DNA of 64,000 nucleotides from Parascedosporium putredinis (Eukaryota; Ascomycota; Sordariomycetes; Microascales; Microascaceae). Where the stretch lies: assembly GCA_949357655.1 (NCBI GenBank), contig CASHTG010000021.1, positions 186,001 to 250,000 of the forward strand, given 5' to 3'. The translations under genes were made by a program, and so were the position numbers. The notes below the pieces were generated by a model that was not told the origin of the DNA, made no database searches, and was given only the letters and a program-made list of their open reading frames with translations. Shown one piece after another: positions 49,496-61,470 of this stretch. Each line of letters opens with the position of its first letter. Position 1 is the first letter of the stretch.

Positions 49496-51507
49496 TGGAG
49501 TCAAATGAAACGAGGGAAAGAAGATGGAGGATGAAGAAGGAGAAGCGTATTCCCCGATAACTTTAGTGGTGTGCGGTTCCGTGGCCCAAGGTTAGAGTTG
49601 AAGGAAAAGCTAAACGTTCTGGAGTGGGTGTGGGGTTGGCTCTCGCTCTTGCTCCCCTCCCAATGGAGAGGGGCGGCGCAGTGAATGCGAGCTTGTCGTT
49701 TGACTGACCGCGATGATACAAGACGGGATGGATGCATGGATGCATGGATGTGTAGGTGTGGTGGAGTAGAGGGGAAGGAACGGGGCGTTCAACAAGCTCC
49801 AATGACACAAAGTATAACAAAAAACAAACATTTCGGGTAAAGCTATGTTATGGGTTTCTATGCGTGGGCTTTGCATCTGAGAAGCGTCGACTCTTTATCA
49901 TAGTTCTAATTTCAACATTTCGACATCTTTTTTTCCTTCCGCTGCACATGTTTCCGCTCTTAAGCCGTCTTTCTCCTCTATCGGATTCCTTCTAGGACTT
50001 GGCCTTCTTGTAGTATGTTCTTCCAGTCCGGGAGGTGGCAGAAAGGCAAGGGACCTCTATCCGTCCGCGGGATGATATGGAAAGAGTGGTCACTTTATTG
50101 GATATCCTGCTGCGACCTGTGGGAGAACTAGACTCCAGCTTGCCTAGTGTAGGCGATGGATTGCTGCGTCTTGCTTGCTTTTTGCACATGGGCTACTTAC
50201 CATACCCGCCGACTTCCGTTCGCTTCTTTCGCTCTTCTCCCAGAGCTCCGGAGGTGATGTGACGAGAGAAAGTGCGCAAAAGGATGACCCGTTCTCCGAG
50301 GGAAGTCAAAGACCGTCATCGTCACCAACTTTTTGATAGCTTTGTCTCGCCCATGCGCACTGTGTCTCCCGTACACAGTACGTTCTTTCCTTGGAGACGA
50401 TGGTGTTGGAGAAAAGAAGGAAAGACACGAGGAACCGTGCTAACAAAAAGAACTTGCACGGTTCAATTATCCGCTGTGTTGGACTTTGCGTCGTCACTCT
50501 AGAAGAGAAAAGGAAGGCGGAGGGGAAAAACGGAGCATTTGATGTCCGTTCTTTTTCTATGTATTGGAACCGTCGGCTTGGAAGAAGGGGGCGGTGGGCG
50601 AAACGAAACAGAGGGCAGACGCTTCACACACTTTACGTACAGCGAGCAGGGCGAGGGCGGGCGGGCAAAGCCAAAACGCACCTTTGATCCGCCGTCCCGT
50701 CACGCTTCTCCGTCATCCATCTCGATTCGTCCAGTTTTCGCGAGGAAGCGCGCAAAAGAAGGGAAAAAAGGTACTTTGCATCCCTGTCAATTCCCATGCC
50801 CGTCCCGCCGTGCACACACACGAGTACGTACACCACACATATACAACACTCATACACACACACACGCACACGCACAACGCTCTCCCACACACCCAGAACG
50901 AGCGAACGAGAGGAGCCCGCCCGCCCTGCAAAGAGCTCAAAGTAGCATTGGAACCGAACCTCCTCTGTTCTCCTTCGTACTTCCATCTCGACCATCCGCC
51001 CCCGCGCGACGCCCACCACTACTAGCCCACATCTCCCTCTTCTTTCTGTGTCTTTTTTTATCTTCTCCTTTTTGTGAATCCCCTTTGAACGAGTCCGATG
51101 CCAATGGTCCACGACACTACCGACTCTGCCGGCGAGCTTTCTGCCGTCATGATCAAACCGCGTCCGTCATAAACGACTTACAATCTGCAACATTATCCCC
51201 CTTCCTCCCGCTCCTAAACTTGCGCTTCTTTTACACCCTTTCGAAAAACAAGGGCGACGAAGTTAGTATTGCCATTTATACAAGGATAGAGAAAAACAAC
51301 CTCACTCTTGCTCCGGGTGTGGACCAGCCCCTACCCAGATCCAGCGAAAGCTCTCGACGCAAAGGAGGAAGAAGAAAAATATAGCCAAGGGTCAAGAAGA
51401 AAGGAGCGGGCGACGGCCTTTTGGCGAAGGACGTGGACAAACTTGTCGAAAACGGCACCGAACCTCGCACGAACCCTACACCTCTCAACACTCCTATTTT
51501 TTCCACC
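49496..51507. other. Intergenic upstream of polyQ protein gene
   Basis: 2.0 kb without a supported gene. A/G-rich near 50400-50600, a CA microsatellite at 50851-50880 and a C/T-rich stretch from 50980 to 51260 that may be leader of the downstream gene. Long open frames here (50539-51384, +) are low-complexity and not coding-like. Confidence 0.6.
50851..50880. repeat. (CA)n / (CACG)n microsatellite
   Basis: Alternating CA units with CG interruptions, part of a wider CA-rich stretch (50812-50892). Confidence 0.85.
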
Positions 51508-53717
51508 ATGGATCCGCGGGCGGCCCAAAACGCCTTTTACGACCCCGTTGTCGTCGAAGATGAGCTCAAAGATTCCAACACCAGCTCCTCGAGCCACCTC
51601 CTCACACAATCGCCCCTCCCCCGATCGCGATCCTTCTCCGATGGCGGGCCGGCTGTTCCCAAGCTCGCCCTCGCCCAACATCGTCGCCGCATCCTCCCGC
51701 CGCACGAGGGACGACATCTCTCTCAAGGATACCAACATATCCACGCCGGCATCGCTGTCGGCTTCCACCCCGTCTACCCCGTGCCGCGACGAATTCCCCG
51801 CCGAGGCATCAACATGCATGCGCCGTACAATAACCGAGAGTTCACCTCGCCGAGCGGGCCTACGTCGTCGTCGCACAACCCGGGGGTCACAGTCCGTACT
51901 TGACGGGTCGGGTGGCGCCCCTGAGCCCGAAGCTGGACCCCTCTCAGGTCTTCGCCTCACCCACAAACATACTCCCCGCCGATCGAGGGGATTGGATTTT
52001 TCGCGCGCCGCCACCAGCCTTCACCACTCCATGGTCGCAGATCGGGAGAGCCCGGACTCTAGCCCGACGATGGGCGGGCGGGCGCTAAACATCCCGAGCC
52101 GCAGGAGCGGCGACTTTACCGGCATGGAGCAGACGTCCAACTCGCTGTGGTCCGTCATGGGCAACCACGAAAAGATGCCCATAGCGGGCTCCTTAGGAAG
52201 CGTCCCCGGCATTGTGCCCTCGGACTCGTCCTCGAGCTCCGACGACGATTACATGGACGAGGACATGGATGAGAGCTACCTCACCACCCCGCAGGCCAAG
52301 GCCGCCGTCTCCATGGGCCCTCAGCCCACGGCTTGGTCCCTGGGCGGCTCGCCCGCCATCAGCAGCCTCATGAACTTTCAGCAGCGGCAACGGCCGAAAA
52401 GCAGATGAAGCGCCGGTTTCGGGCCGGGCTGGGGCTCGGCGGTGTCCTGTCGAGTGGCGTGTCCAAGTCGCCGCCCAATGGCATGGCCATGGACGTCTCT
52501 CACTCGCGGCGCGAGAGCATTAGCTGGCAGGCGAACCAGCTGCACCTCTCGGGGAGTGAGGGCGAGGATGCCTCCTCCAGGGGCGAGGGCCCTCTTGGGA
52601 CGCCTATTCGCGATCGGAGCGTCATCCGCCGGGTCGTCACGAGACGGGGCAACCTTTTGTAAGTTTTTTTATTTCGTTTCTTTTCCTCCCCGGTTTGGAA
52701 GAAGGCGAGGGGGCGAGAAATGCAGCTAACCCGTGGTGACATTGACAGCCCAAAACAAAGGATTCGCCCGCATCCGGGCTGCCTTGGCGGAAGAGAGCGC
52801 GCCGGTTGAGGCCGAAATCTGCAGGGAGGCAGAGGTCATTCGCCAGGTGCTCGAGAGCGATGTGCCACTAGAGCGCAGCTTGAACGCGATCCCGCCCCTC
52901 TCCGCGCCCACCACGACCAATTCGTCTCCGGCGCTTAGACCCCAGGACGGACTCGACGACGTCGACGACATGCTCGCCGACTCAGGGCTAGGCATATCCT
53001 CCTCGACCACGCGCCAACATCAGCAACAGCAACAACAACAGCAGCAGCAGCAGCAACAACAACAACAGCCGCTCAAGGGCCTTCTCCCAAGCGCGCGTCT
53101 TCCGTGGGACGCGGCCGAGACGATGAGCACTTCCAACTCGAGCGCCTACACGACGCCGCCCCTCCCTCCCTTCCGGCCGCGGGGCTCCTCGACCATTAGC
53201 GAAGACATGTCGATGGATTCCCCGCAGCCTCGGTCGCCGGCTTCGTCGTACCAAACAATTCCTCCAACGGGAATGGCAGCGGTACCGCCAGCGGCAACGG
53301 GGACCTGCACCATCAACGAGCCGACGGTGGCAGCGGCGGCGGGATCCAGCACGGGCCCCAGCCCCCTCCGCGGCCGAGATCACGCGGCGCATCAACAACA
53401 AGCGCCGGCGCGACGACGACCTCGATCCTGTCGCGCTCAAGAGGCGGGCCGTCAGCCCCAGCATCAGCGTGCACAACTCGCCCGTCATGCAGAGCCCCAT
53501 GCAGCGCGATGCGGCGCCCTGGGGCTCCCGCCCGGGGAGCAATAGCGGCGAAAAGGCGGGCGGGAGTAGCGCGGCGAGCGACGCGGGGAGCATCGCGGGC
53601 GGCAACCCGTCGGCGACGGCGGCGGTGGCGGGCAAGCTTGGACCTGCCAAGGGTCGAGTGGGATTTCAGGGCATGGTGGACACGAACGACGGGTTGATGA
53701 GGATGAGTATTGAGTAG
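51508..53717 (+). CDS. Unknown fungal protein, Ser/Pro-rich with polyQ, seven frameshifts
   Basis: Family not recognised. Start ATG at 51508 (MDPRAAQNAFYDPVVVEDE); exons 51508-52658 and 52749-53717; about 708 residues after correction. Mostly disordered and Ser/Thr/Pro-rich, with many basic-SP sites. An acidic block DSSSSSDDDYMDEDMDE lies near 245, KQMKRRFRAGLGLGG near 300. The best-ordered part spans the intron: VIRRVVTRRGNLLPKTKGFA, then RIRAALAEESAPVEAEI (about 375-420). PolyQ follows (about 510-530), then a basic block NNKRRRDDDLDPVALKRRA that could be a nuclear signal, and a conserved-looking end HNSPVMQSPMQRDAAPWG..VGFQGMVDTNDGLMRMSIE. Missing bases: two around 51640-51665, one at 52398-52401, two at 52750-52765 and two near 53345-53370. 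The layout suggests a nuclear regulatory protein; that is inference. Confidence 0.72.
53011..53068 (+). repeat. CAG/CAA repeat encoding polyglutamine
   Basis: Mixed CAA/CAG codons giving about 18 glutamines in the unknown protein at 51508-53717. The codon mixture shows it is an old tract, not a fresh CAG expansion. Confidence 0.9.
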
Positions 53718-54909
53718 TAGTCGAGGGCTTTTTGGCTGTTGTGGGACCTTTCCCTCCCTCCCTCCTCCACTACTCTACAACTCATCCCTCCTGCTTTCCT
53801 TTTCCCGTCGCATTGCAACATGAATGATCCCCTTGCGCTCTTGAAGCCTATCTGGTTACCCAGCCCATATACCCCTTCCTCGCCTCGCTTGACCGTCTTA
53901 GTCTCTCCCGTTTCAACCACGTGCTTCTTTCTTCCCCTAGCCTTGCTCGAACCTCATTTCTACCTTTCCTATCCAAGGGGAGGAATTTTGTCAGAACAGA
54001 GAAGGAAAAGGGGACACAAGGACTACCCGGTTGCAAGACCCCTCCCCTCGAACGGCGACACAGTGAATCGAGGGTTCTTTTCTTTTCCCTCCCTTGTTTG
54101 GGTTTATATATCTTCTTCTTCGCTTAGACTGGGTTGCATTCCAACGGCGTTTCCTTTTTTTCCTTTCTTCTGTCTTGTTTACACACACACCACATCTATA
54201 GAGATGGAGCGAAAAGAGACGGACCCACGTCGTCACCTCTCACCCCTCATCCCCCTCCCCTCTCCATTCCTCCAATTCTCTCCATACACTCCTTCCCCCA
54301 TCCTCTTTTCTCTTTTGTACATGGCGCGAATAATAAAAGGGGTGGTTTCGGGGCTAGATTCCATCAAAATCTTTCATTTGCTCTCGGTAGCAGAAACCTA
54401 ACATGTCGACATCTCGATGCTGGTTTTCTTGTCTTGTCTTTCTCTCCAACAGACGAACGTTCCGTGGGGCCAAGAGCCTTTTTCAACGGGCCCTGTTGTA
54501 TCTGTTCTGTTTTCTTCTTTAATACAGATGAAGTAATCAAACATATATTTTGACAATCGAGGATCTTCTTTTTATATCCTACGTGATAACTAGAACCCAC
54601 ATGAAAAAGAGGAACAATTTGATTTTTCGGGAACAAGGGGTTTCGCCATCAATCCGGCCACGGAGGATGATAGCAAGCACATTATGCGGGAGTCTCTCTC
54701 TTCTCTCACTTCGCCTCTCCCCTTCCTTTTCCTCAGTGACCATCCAAACATTTATAGGAAGGATATCGCTATTCTGCTAAACCATGAATGACATGAAGAA
54801 CCAAGTACACAAACACGCACAAACCAAGAGTCCTTTGGAATCCCCTCTTCACAAACGCAAGAAAGGGAATATCCCCCGGCTTCCCTCGTCCTCGTTTCGC
54901 CAACCCGGA
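53718..54909. other. 3' intergenic between convergent genes
   Basis: 1.2 kb, C/T-rich on the plus strand, with no recognisable gene. It includes 3' UTRs of the polyQ protein and the Roadblock-like gene. Confidence 0.6.
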
Positions 54910-55890
54910 TCAATCTGACCCAACCGCGTCGAGCGGCGCCCTCAACCGCCCCAGCTTATCATCCAACGCCTTGGCCGTCTCCTCCGCCGCCCTCCTCACC
55001 AGAAGCACCCCTGCGCCCTCACGCTCGCCACGCTTGCCACGCTCCTCGCGCCCCCGCTCGTGACGCTGTCGCCTTCATCCGGGCTCCCTACCACGCTGTT
55101 GGGGTCCTGGTCTCCCGCGCCGCTGCCGCTACCACCTAGCCCGCCCACGAGCGGGCCATCGGTGCCTGTAGACGTGGCACCAGGGGTGGTGGTGCCAGAA
55201 ACGGCCACGCCGGCACCTCCACTTCCGGTACCTGAAAACCCTCCCAGGGCGCCGACTTCGTCGCTGTGCCCCCTCTCCGTGGGCCCTACGCACACGAGCA
55301 GGAGCCCGCACTTGAGCCGCCGGATGACGACGACCCCGCCGCTCATCTGCACCGTCACGGCGCAAGGGCCAACGACCTCCCCGTCACTTCCTCCAGGACC
55401 CCCTCCCTCTTCCCCTACCCCTCCTCCCCCCCCTACCCTTGCCCCTCAACCTCCTTCGCCGTGAACCGCGTCCTCCCTGGATCCCGCCATCGTAATCATC
55501 GTCGTCGTCAAAATCCCCGTCGTCTTCGTCCTGGCCGTAGTCATACCGACCCCCTTCATCGTAGTCATCCTCGTCATAATCCTCGTCGTCGTCATCCTCC
55601 TCATCCGATGTCACCGCCGTCTCGTCTCCCGGCGAAGGAGACGCGCTGAGCGCGTTGGGCACGACGTGATTTGCGCACCCGCCGTGCATAGCCACCAGGG
55701 ACGACGCCACCGTCGCTTGCGCCCGCAGTTCCGACGCCGTTTTGGCTAACCGTGATGCATGGGCCAGCAGGTTTCCCGTCGGTGTCGTCAAGAGAAGTGA
55801 GTGTGCCGACGTCGGCGAGAGACGACTCGCTAGGAAGGATGTTAGGCGTTTGGTGAGGAGTAAGGGTGGGGTTGACTGGTTTTGTGTCAT
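54910..55890 (-). CDS. Roadblock/LC7-fold protein, LAMTOR2/EGO-type, with acidic insert, three frameshifts
   Basis: Probable member of the Roadblock/LC7 fold related to LAMTOR2, the Ragulator/EGO scaffold that holds Rag GTPases on the vacuole for TORC1 signalling. Single exon, about 327 residues. The N-terminal half of the fold is visible as SAHSLLLTTPTGNLLAHASR and ELRAQATVASSLVAMH; the second half as VTVQMSGGVVVIRRLKCGLLLVCVGP and GVLLVRRAAEETAKALDDKLGRL. Between them lies a long insert rich in Asp/Glu (about residues 95-140) and Gly. Missing bases: one near 55480-55500, one near the long purine run (about 55430-55440) and one at about 55027-55030. With the first two, an apparent Arg-Gly tail becomes DPGRTRFTAKEVEG plus a Gly-rich linker. 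The family usually has 120-180 residues, so this insert is long. The assignment is by pattern, not certain. Confidence 0.55.
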
Positions 55891-57856
55891 TGTGAAGGTG
55901 CTGTCTGCTGTCTCTCCTTTTCAATCCCTTTCTTTTCTTCCCCTCCTTCTTATCCTTAACTTATCTCTCCGCAAGGGGGCGACCTCCTTGCTCGAGTCAG
56001 TGCGTTTGCCCGTAACGGCTCTCCTCGTTCAGAATCCGGGATAGTAGGTAATAGAATGGCTCTGTATACTGTAGCAAATACTGGCCGAAAGGCAAGAGAA
56101 TCACGCCTTTTTCCGCTTCTACCCTTGTTTCGGTGAGATTTTGGGTAGTTGTATCGTCTCCACTCAAAGGCGGGGGTAAGCTGCTGTACCGTCTGTCCGC
56201 CCGTCTGCCTATTCGGGTGCTTGAGGGGAGAGATAGGCAAGTCTTGAGGATAGAGAGAGAGAGAGAAAGAAAGAATCTGGATGAAGAAACCACAGGGGCC
56301 AGAGGGCGAGGAAAGTGTAGCTTTTGTTTGTACAAATCAGCCAGCAACGCTGACTGCCGTCTTGTTGTTTAAGATAGCTGGAGAATACAGACTTGGGCGC
56401 ATTCGCCGTAGGCTCTTAAAAAAGAAAAGTTGGTTCAGTTGGCGTGAGACTGCAGCGGATTTGATTGTCGAGCACCGATTTAGTTGATTGTGGTTCACAG
56501 CAAAGGTGAGATGAGGTGAGGTTGAATTATCTCGTGTGCTCTCGCTCTCCAATCGAACGCGCGAGGTCTCCCCCTAGTTCCCAAGCTCCTCCAGCCTCTT
56601 ACTCGGTACGTTGTTCGCCCGTTTTAGAAGGTGGGGTGCGCCGTGCTCAATTTCAATGATCAATTTGATTGATGTTGGTGGGTCAGTGCTGTTTGGATGT
56701 TGCGTTGCACAACCCAAGCCTCGAGTAGGTTAATCGCTGATCAAATCGACTGACTTCAAGCAGGTTTGTGTGACTATGTGTGACTGTGTGTGCGTGTGCG
56801 TGCGTGTATGTGTGTGCGTGTGTGTTCCTGAGCCAGCAAAAGAAATGGAACAAAGTGGATATTATGGAGGAGTACGGAGGGAGTACACTAACTACACTGT
56901 GGAAGGAGCATGGGAGCCCCATATTTGAACTCTCAGTTGTCATCAGCTGTCCCTGGCTATGTTCTGTGGATATGTGAATAGCCACTCCACATCAACCTCA
57001 TCCCATAGAGCACAAGAGGAGCCCAGCTTATAAGAATAAACCGGGCCATTATTTCCTTCCTTCTTCCATCTGCCATGTTCCTTGAATATAAAATAGCCAG
57101 CAAGAAAGTCCCCCTTCCTCTTGAACATCTTCTCCGCACATCTGGGCGCGAGGGACCTCGGTAGTTCGGGTACAACCATCTTGCCCAAGTTTAGACGAGC
57201 TTTGAGAAGACATGGAAATGAGGACATGGAAATGAGGACATGAAAATGAAGACCCGTAAAGTGTAATAGATGCCCAAGAGACCCTCGGACATCTTGCATC
57301 GATCTCCGTTATCTCGTCTAACATGGTCAACTATAAGCTAGTATTTACATCCCCGCCTTCCCCATCATCAGATATGTTGAATGTTGGACCGGAAAAAGAG
57401 AACAAGGGGAAAAACCGCCTCGTCCGTTAAAAAGAAAGAGAATCGACAAGTAAAAAGGAGAGGCCAGAAACACAGCCTACCCGAGGACTATACCGCCGCC
57501 ATGCATGTACCCTCTATACCTGTCTCTGCCCCCGTAGTGTCGCTTCCCAACAAAGTAAAAAAGAGCTAAGAGGAACATTGAACCCCTTGAAGGCCTCGCC
57601 CGTTATCAGACTCCAGTCGTAATTGTATGCGCGAAAGGAAGAAATGATAATTCTCCTTTCCTCCTTTCCCCGAGCACCTCCCTTCCTTCATGAAACAAGT
57701 GGGGAAAATAACAAACCAAGAACGGGAAGGGGAAAAAAACAAGCATGAAGAAGAATGTGGTAGTGGCGAGGAGGGAAGGGAGGAAAAGTAGGAAAAAAAA
57801 AAAAAAAAAGGTGAGATGATCATGGCCGCACCCGGAACGCCCCTAAATGCTTATCC
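55891..57856. other. Intergenic: Roadblock-like promoter and C2H2 factor 3' region
   Basis: 2.0 kb with no recognised gene. Contains a GTGTGC-type microsatellite (56776-56826) and an A run at 57797-57810. Confidence 0.6.
56776..56826. repeat. (GTGTGC)n/(GT)n microsatellite
   Basis: Alternating GTGTG, GTGCGT and TGTGTG units over about 50 bp, outside any recognised gene. Confidence 0.8.
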
Positions 57857-60800
57857 TCACATCGACATCTCATGTCCTCGCCCGAGAGGAGTTCGGTCCC
57901 GTGGCTTCTCCACAAGGTCGCCGTATCCTTCTAGGCTATTGCCCATCACCTTGACCACTTCAAAAATGTGCGAGCCCTTGAACGTTTCCGCCCACAGTCG
58001 TACTACTGCCGCCGCTAGTTGCCGTAGCCTGACGCTCTCGGTTGCCCCTCCAAAGTCTATCGGCCGACCGGCCGGCCCTTGTTGAGAGCCTCCCGAGAGA
58101 CTTGGGTCGACGGGGACGGCAAACTCCGTCTCGTCCAACATGCGTCGCACCGATTCTAGCAGGTTTCTCTCTTCCATGCTCGGCGGGGATCGTTGTGGCC
58201 GAGCGACGATAGAGTGAGGAGCCACTTCGACACGAGAATCGCGCACTCAAAGTTGCTCACTGTTGCAGAATCCTTGGTTAGTACACATCCAACCATGTCC
58301 CAAGTAGAAAGAAGCAAAATGCCCAAAGGGGAAAGGGAGGAGAAATAGCGAGACTTACATGAGTGCTGGACACTCCACTCCGACGACTTTGCCCTCGCCA
58401 CGTAGTTCACGCCGGCTTTGACCAACTGCGACAAAGCATGTACCGCCTGGATGAGCGCGCGGTGGAGCTTCAGGCCCCGGTCTAACGCCACCCCTTCTGT
58501 CAGAGCCGCCGCAATGACGACGTGATCTCTCGTCTCGAGGCCGCGGCTGGGGACCATGTCGGCGCAGAGGCGAATGTAGGCCAACCTCAAAAGCGCTGTC
58601 GAGTTGTACGCCATTGGGCCTCCCGGAAATCCATCACCGCCTCCGTAGCCGCTCTGGGCGGCCGCCCGCGCTTGGTTTCCATGTTCGAACCCCATCTGCC
58701 ACACGCGAAGCGCATGCGTGACATCCTCGCCGTCCTCTGGCCTTAGCACACGGTGCGCGCCAGATCCCGGAGAGAGTGACAGCGACGTCTGCTTAAGGAG
58801 ATAGATGTGCTGGAGCAGGGCGTGGATAAGTACGTGGTTCCCTAGAGATGAAATGTGCGCTGGTAGACCTTGTTGAGCTCGTCCAAAAAGCCGCGAGAAT
58901 GCGTCATGAACCGTCAAGTCTGCTGTCGGCACTGTTTGCCGAGCCTCCTGCCATTGCCACGCCGTCTCGGCTCTCCAGAGCCTCGACGGCTGGGCTAGGT
59001 ACACGTCTAGTTCCGAGGTGAGCAAGAGAGGTGGAATGTTGTAGGCGACGCTGCAGAGGTTCAGGTAACAGTACGCCACCAACTTGGTCCTGACCGCGCC
59101 CTCTGCTCGTATCCAGCTATCCCAGTCAGGCGCGGCGGACTGGCTCGGTTCTCCGACCGACCTCTCTTCGCGAAGAAGCATGGCAAGATTGCTCTGCAAT
59201 GACAATGATTCGTGCAGTATCGCCTTGGGGCCCCATAAGCCAATAGCGAAGAGTAGTAAAACTGCCTGAATAGTCTCGATTCGCGACTGGGGAGAGCCCG
59301 GTGAGCTAAGAATGGGAGGAAAAGCAAATTCGGCGGTTAGTAAGGAAACGAAAAAAAAGGGGTGTCATCAGTGTACAATATAGGATGTGTTTATCCGCGT
59401 CACAAAATCAGATTATACTTACAAAGGCTCTCGGTGCGTCTCCCTCGTCATCGGGCGGTCTTGGGATACTGAGGAAAAGTGGTGTCGGTATCCGGCGCTC
59501 GGCGAGGGCCGTGTCGAATTCGGACTATACGCCGCCGCCGTGGGGAGGATGGCGTACATTTCATTCGAGTTCCTCCGTCGGATTTGTTCGAGTGCAATCG
59601 CCCGAGCGGCGTACCATAGACCGTACCCCTGTTATTCTCGAATCGATACTGCGCACCCACCGCCAAAATGGCGAGCAGCAATTCGGGTGCCATCTCCGCC
59701 AAGGAAATCGTGGGCAGGTGCAGGAAAGGAAGGTGTTCGTGGAAACCAGTCGTGTATCCTTCAACAAAACGTATCAGTGTGTGGCGTGAGGGGAAAACAA
59801 AGTCGCCTGGAAGGACCGAGGAGAACTCGTCGATTCGCGCCTTCAAGATGGTGTGATCTCCGGGGATATCCGTAGTCGAAACGTTCTCGTCGTGTCGTCC
59901 GCAAACCGAGACTGGCCCTCGCCGGCATGTTCGCGAGGGTCGGGCTGCAACGAAGGCAGGCGCGAGGCGAACTGGGCATTTCCCTTTGCCGCGCCGACAC
60001 CACCCTTGCCTGCCCACGGTCCGTGCTGCTGTTCGGGGTCAAAGGGGGTGGGAGGAAGTGAGATGACGAAGTGAGTTCGTCAAAGAAATTATACTCATCA
60101 AAAGACATGGACGCCGTCTGAGAAACAAACCCTGCCGAAAGAGCGGCCGGCTCTTCTCGCTGCCTCGAGGGTACTGCGCCGCCGACGCATGTTCTTCGTA
60201 CGCCGGGTGCCGCATCCGGGGGCCGCCAACCACCTGCTGCTGCTGCTGCTGTTGCTGGGCATGCGCAAGGTCTGGCATCATGCCCTGCATAGGATTGACC
60301 TCGCTAGCCAGGGCAGCGTCGGATAAAAGATCGAGATTACAAGGCGCATTTCTTGGCTGGGCACGGCCGTCCGGGGCCAGGTTCGCCAAGGGTGTTGGTG
60401 CCACAGGCTCGGCAAGGTAGGATTGCGACGGCGGCGGGGCAGGGGGAGGGCCTCCCTGGTGGATGCTATGGAGCTCTCCATCGGGTCGGCCATCAAGCCC
60501 CAGCACGGGTTGGACTACACTCGACGAGGATGGTTTCCTCGGCCTACCCGCATCTTTGTTCCCATCGTTGAGGTGAACGAGTTTCTCGTGGCGCACAAGG
60601 AGATCCCTGATGTCCATATAAGCATATCTTCATCGAGATAGGGGTTCGAATGATGACATGAATGAATAAATGCAAAGAAAAAAAGACACTGGGGGAGGAG
60701 TCATGCACAGGAAAAGGGACGTTTGAGGGCCTAGGGGGATGGAGAAACCTTCTCGGGAAAGGCGGGTGAAGGCTGGAGGCTGAAGGCTAGGGATTATATG

Positions 60801-61470
60801 CGAATATGACAAAGAATAAAGAGATGCTGAGCGGGGGTAGAGAGGGTGGGAAAATGGCAAATGGGACGAGGAAGTTTTGGGGGCAAACGGACAAATGCGC
60901 AGTAACACGACTAGTGACTGGCAGAGAACGGGCCTGGGTGCACCGGGTCGGCACATGATAAATCAAAAGGCCGTCCCAAAATGGTGACAGGCCGAGAAGG
61001 TACTCACCGTCTGCCAAAAGTTTTCCCACAACCGTCCCAGGCGCAGGCGAAGGGCTTCTCTTTGGTATGGGTTCTCTCATGTCTTTGAACATGCTCAACG
61101 CGTCTATAAAAGGAGCAAGGAGAGCAAGTTGCGAGTCGACGGTTAGCAAATGGCCGATGGGGAGGAGCTCTTGCCCGTAGAATCAGAGGGCCTGCGGCGG
61201 AGGGCAGAGCCTGGGTAGTTTCTCTCACCTAAATCGTTTGTTGCAATACTTGCAGGGGAGTGTTTTTGGTTTGAGATGCCGGCTTTCGCCATTCTCACCC
61301 GCACCGGGTGATAAAGGAGACTCAGCAATGCCATTAGCTCCAGGGTGACGCCCTGAAGCGGTACCTGCCAGAGGGCCACCCGAATGTGGGTTTGGCCCTT
61401 CTATGGACTGAAGCGGCATCATTAGGGAGAGAGTGTGTTGGAGACGAGTGGCAGCAGTGACACGGCGCAC
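57857..61470 (-). CDS. C2H2 zinc-finger transcription factor with fungal-specific regulatory domain, five frameshifts
   Basis: Sequence-specific DNA-binding regulator of the class combining two C2H2 fingers with a fungal_trans (middle homology) domain. Target unknown. Exons (minus) 61470-61229, 61103-61008, 60606-59423, 59305-58359 and 58259-57857; about 958 residues. Finger 1: CKYCNKRF..HVQRHERTH; finger 2: CAWDGCGKTF..HEKLVH (about 75-130). The two splice sites fall inside the fingers. A Pro-rich linker and polyQ (about 250) follow, then the regulatory domain: HTLIRFVEGYTTGFHEHLPF, APELLLAILAVGAQYRFE, WYAARAIALEQIRRR and a long helical region to the end. Missing bases: near 60140, 60050, 59905, 59610-59625 and gggg 58185-58188. 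With these, all four introns close in phase. Start: ATG at 61470, or 61422 (MMPLQSIEG); both are in frame. Confidence 0.88.
60234..60258 (-). repeat. CAG/CAA repeat (polyQ in the C2H2 factor)
   Basis: On the coding (minus) strand this is CAG with a CAA, giving about eight glutamines between the zinc fingers and the regulatory domain. Confidence 0.85.

Noticed and set aside
50539..51384. 281-codon plus-strand open frame
   Set aside because: Low-complexity sequence crossing a CA repeat, without codon bias or motifs, lying in the probable leader of the polyQ gene.
55384..55440. Arg-Gly-rich RNA-binding-like tail of the Roadblock protein
   Set aside because: It comes from reading a purine-rich run in the wrong frame. 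The neighbouring frame gives DPGRTRFTAKEVEG and links to the second half of the fold.
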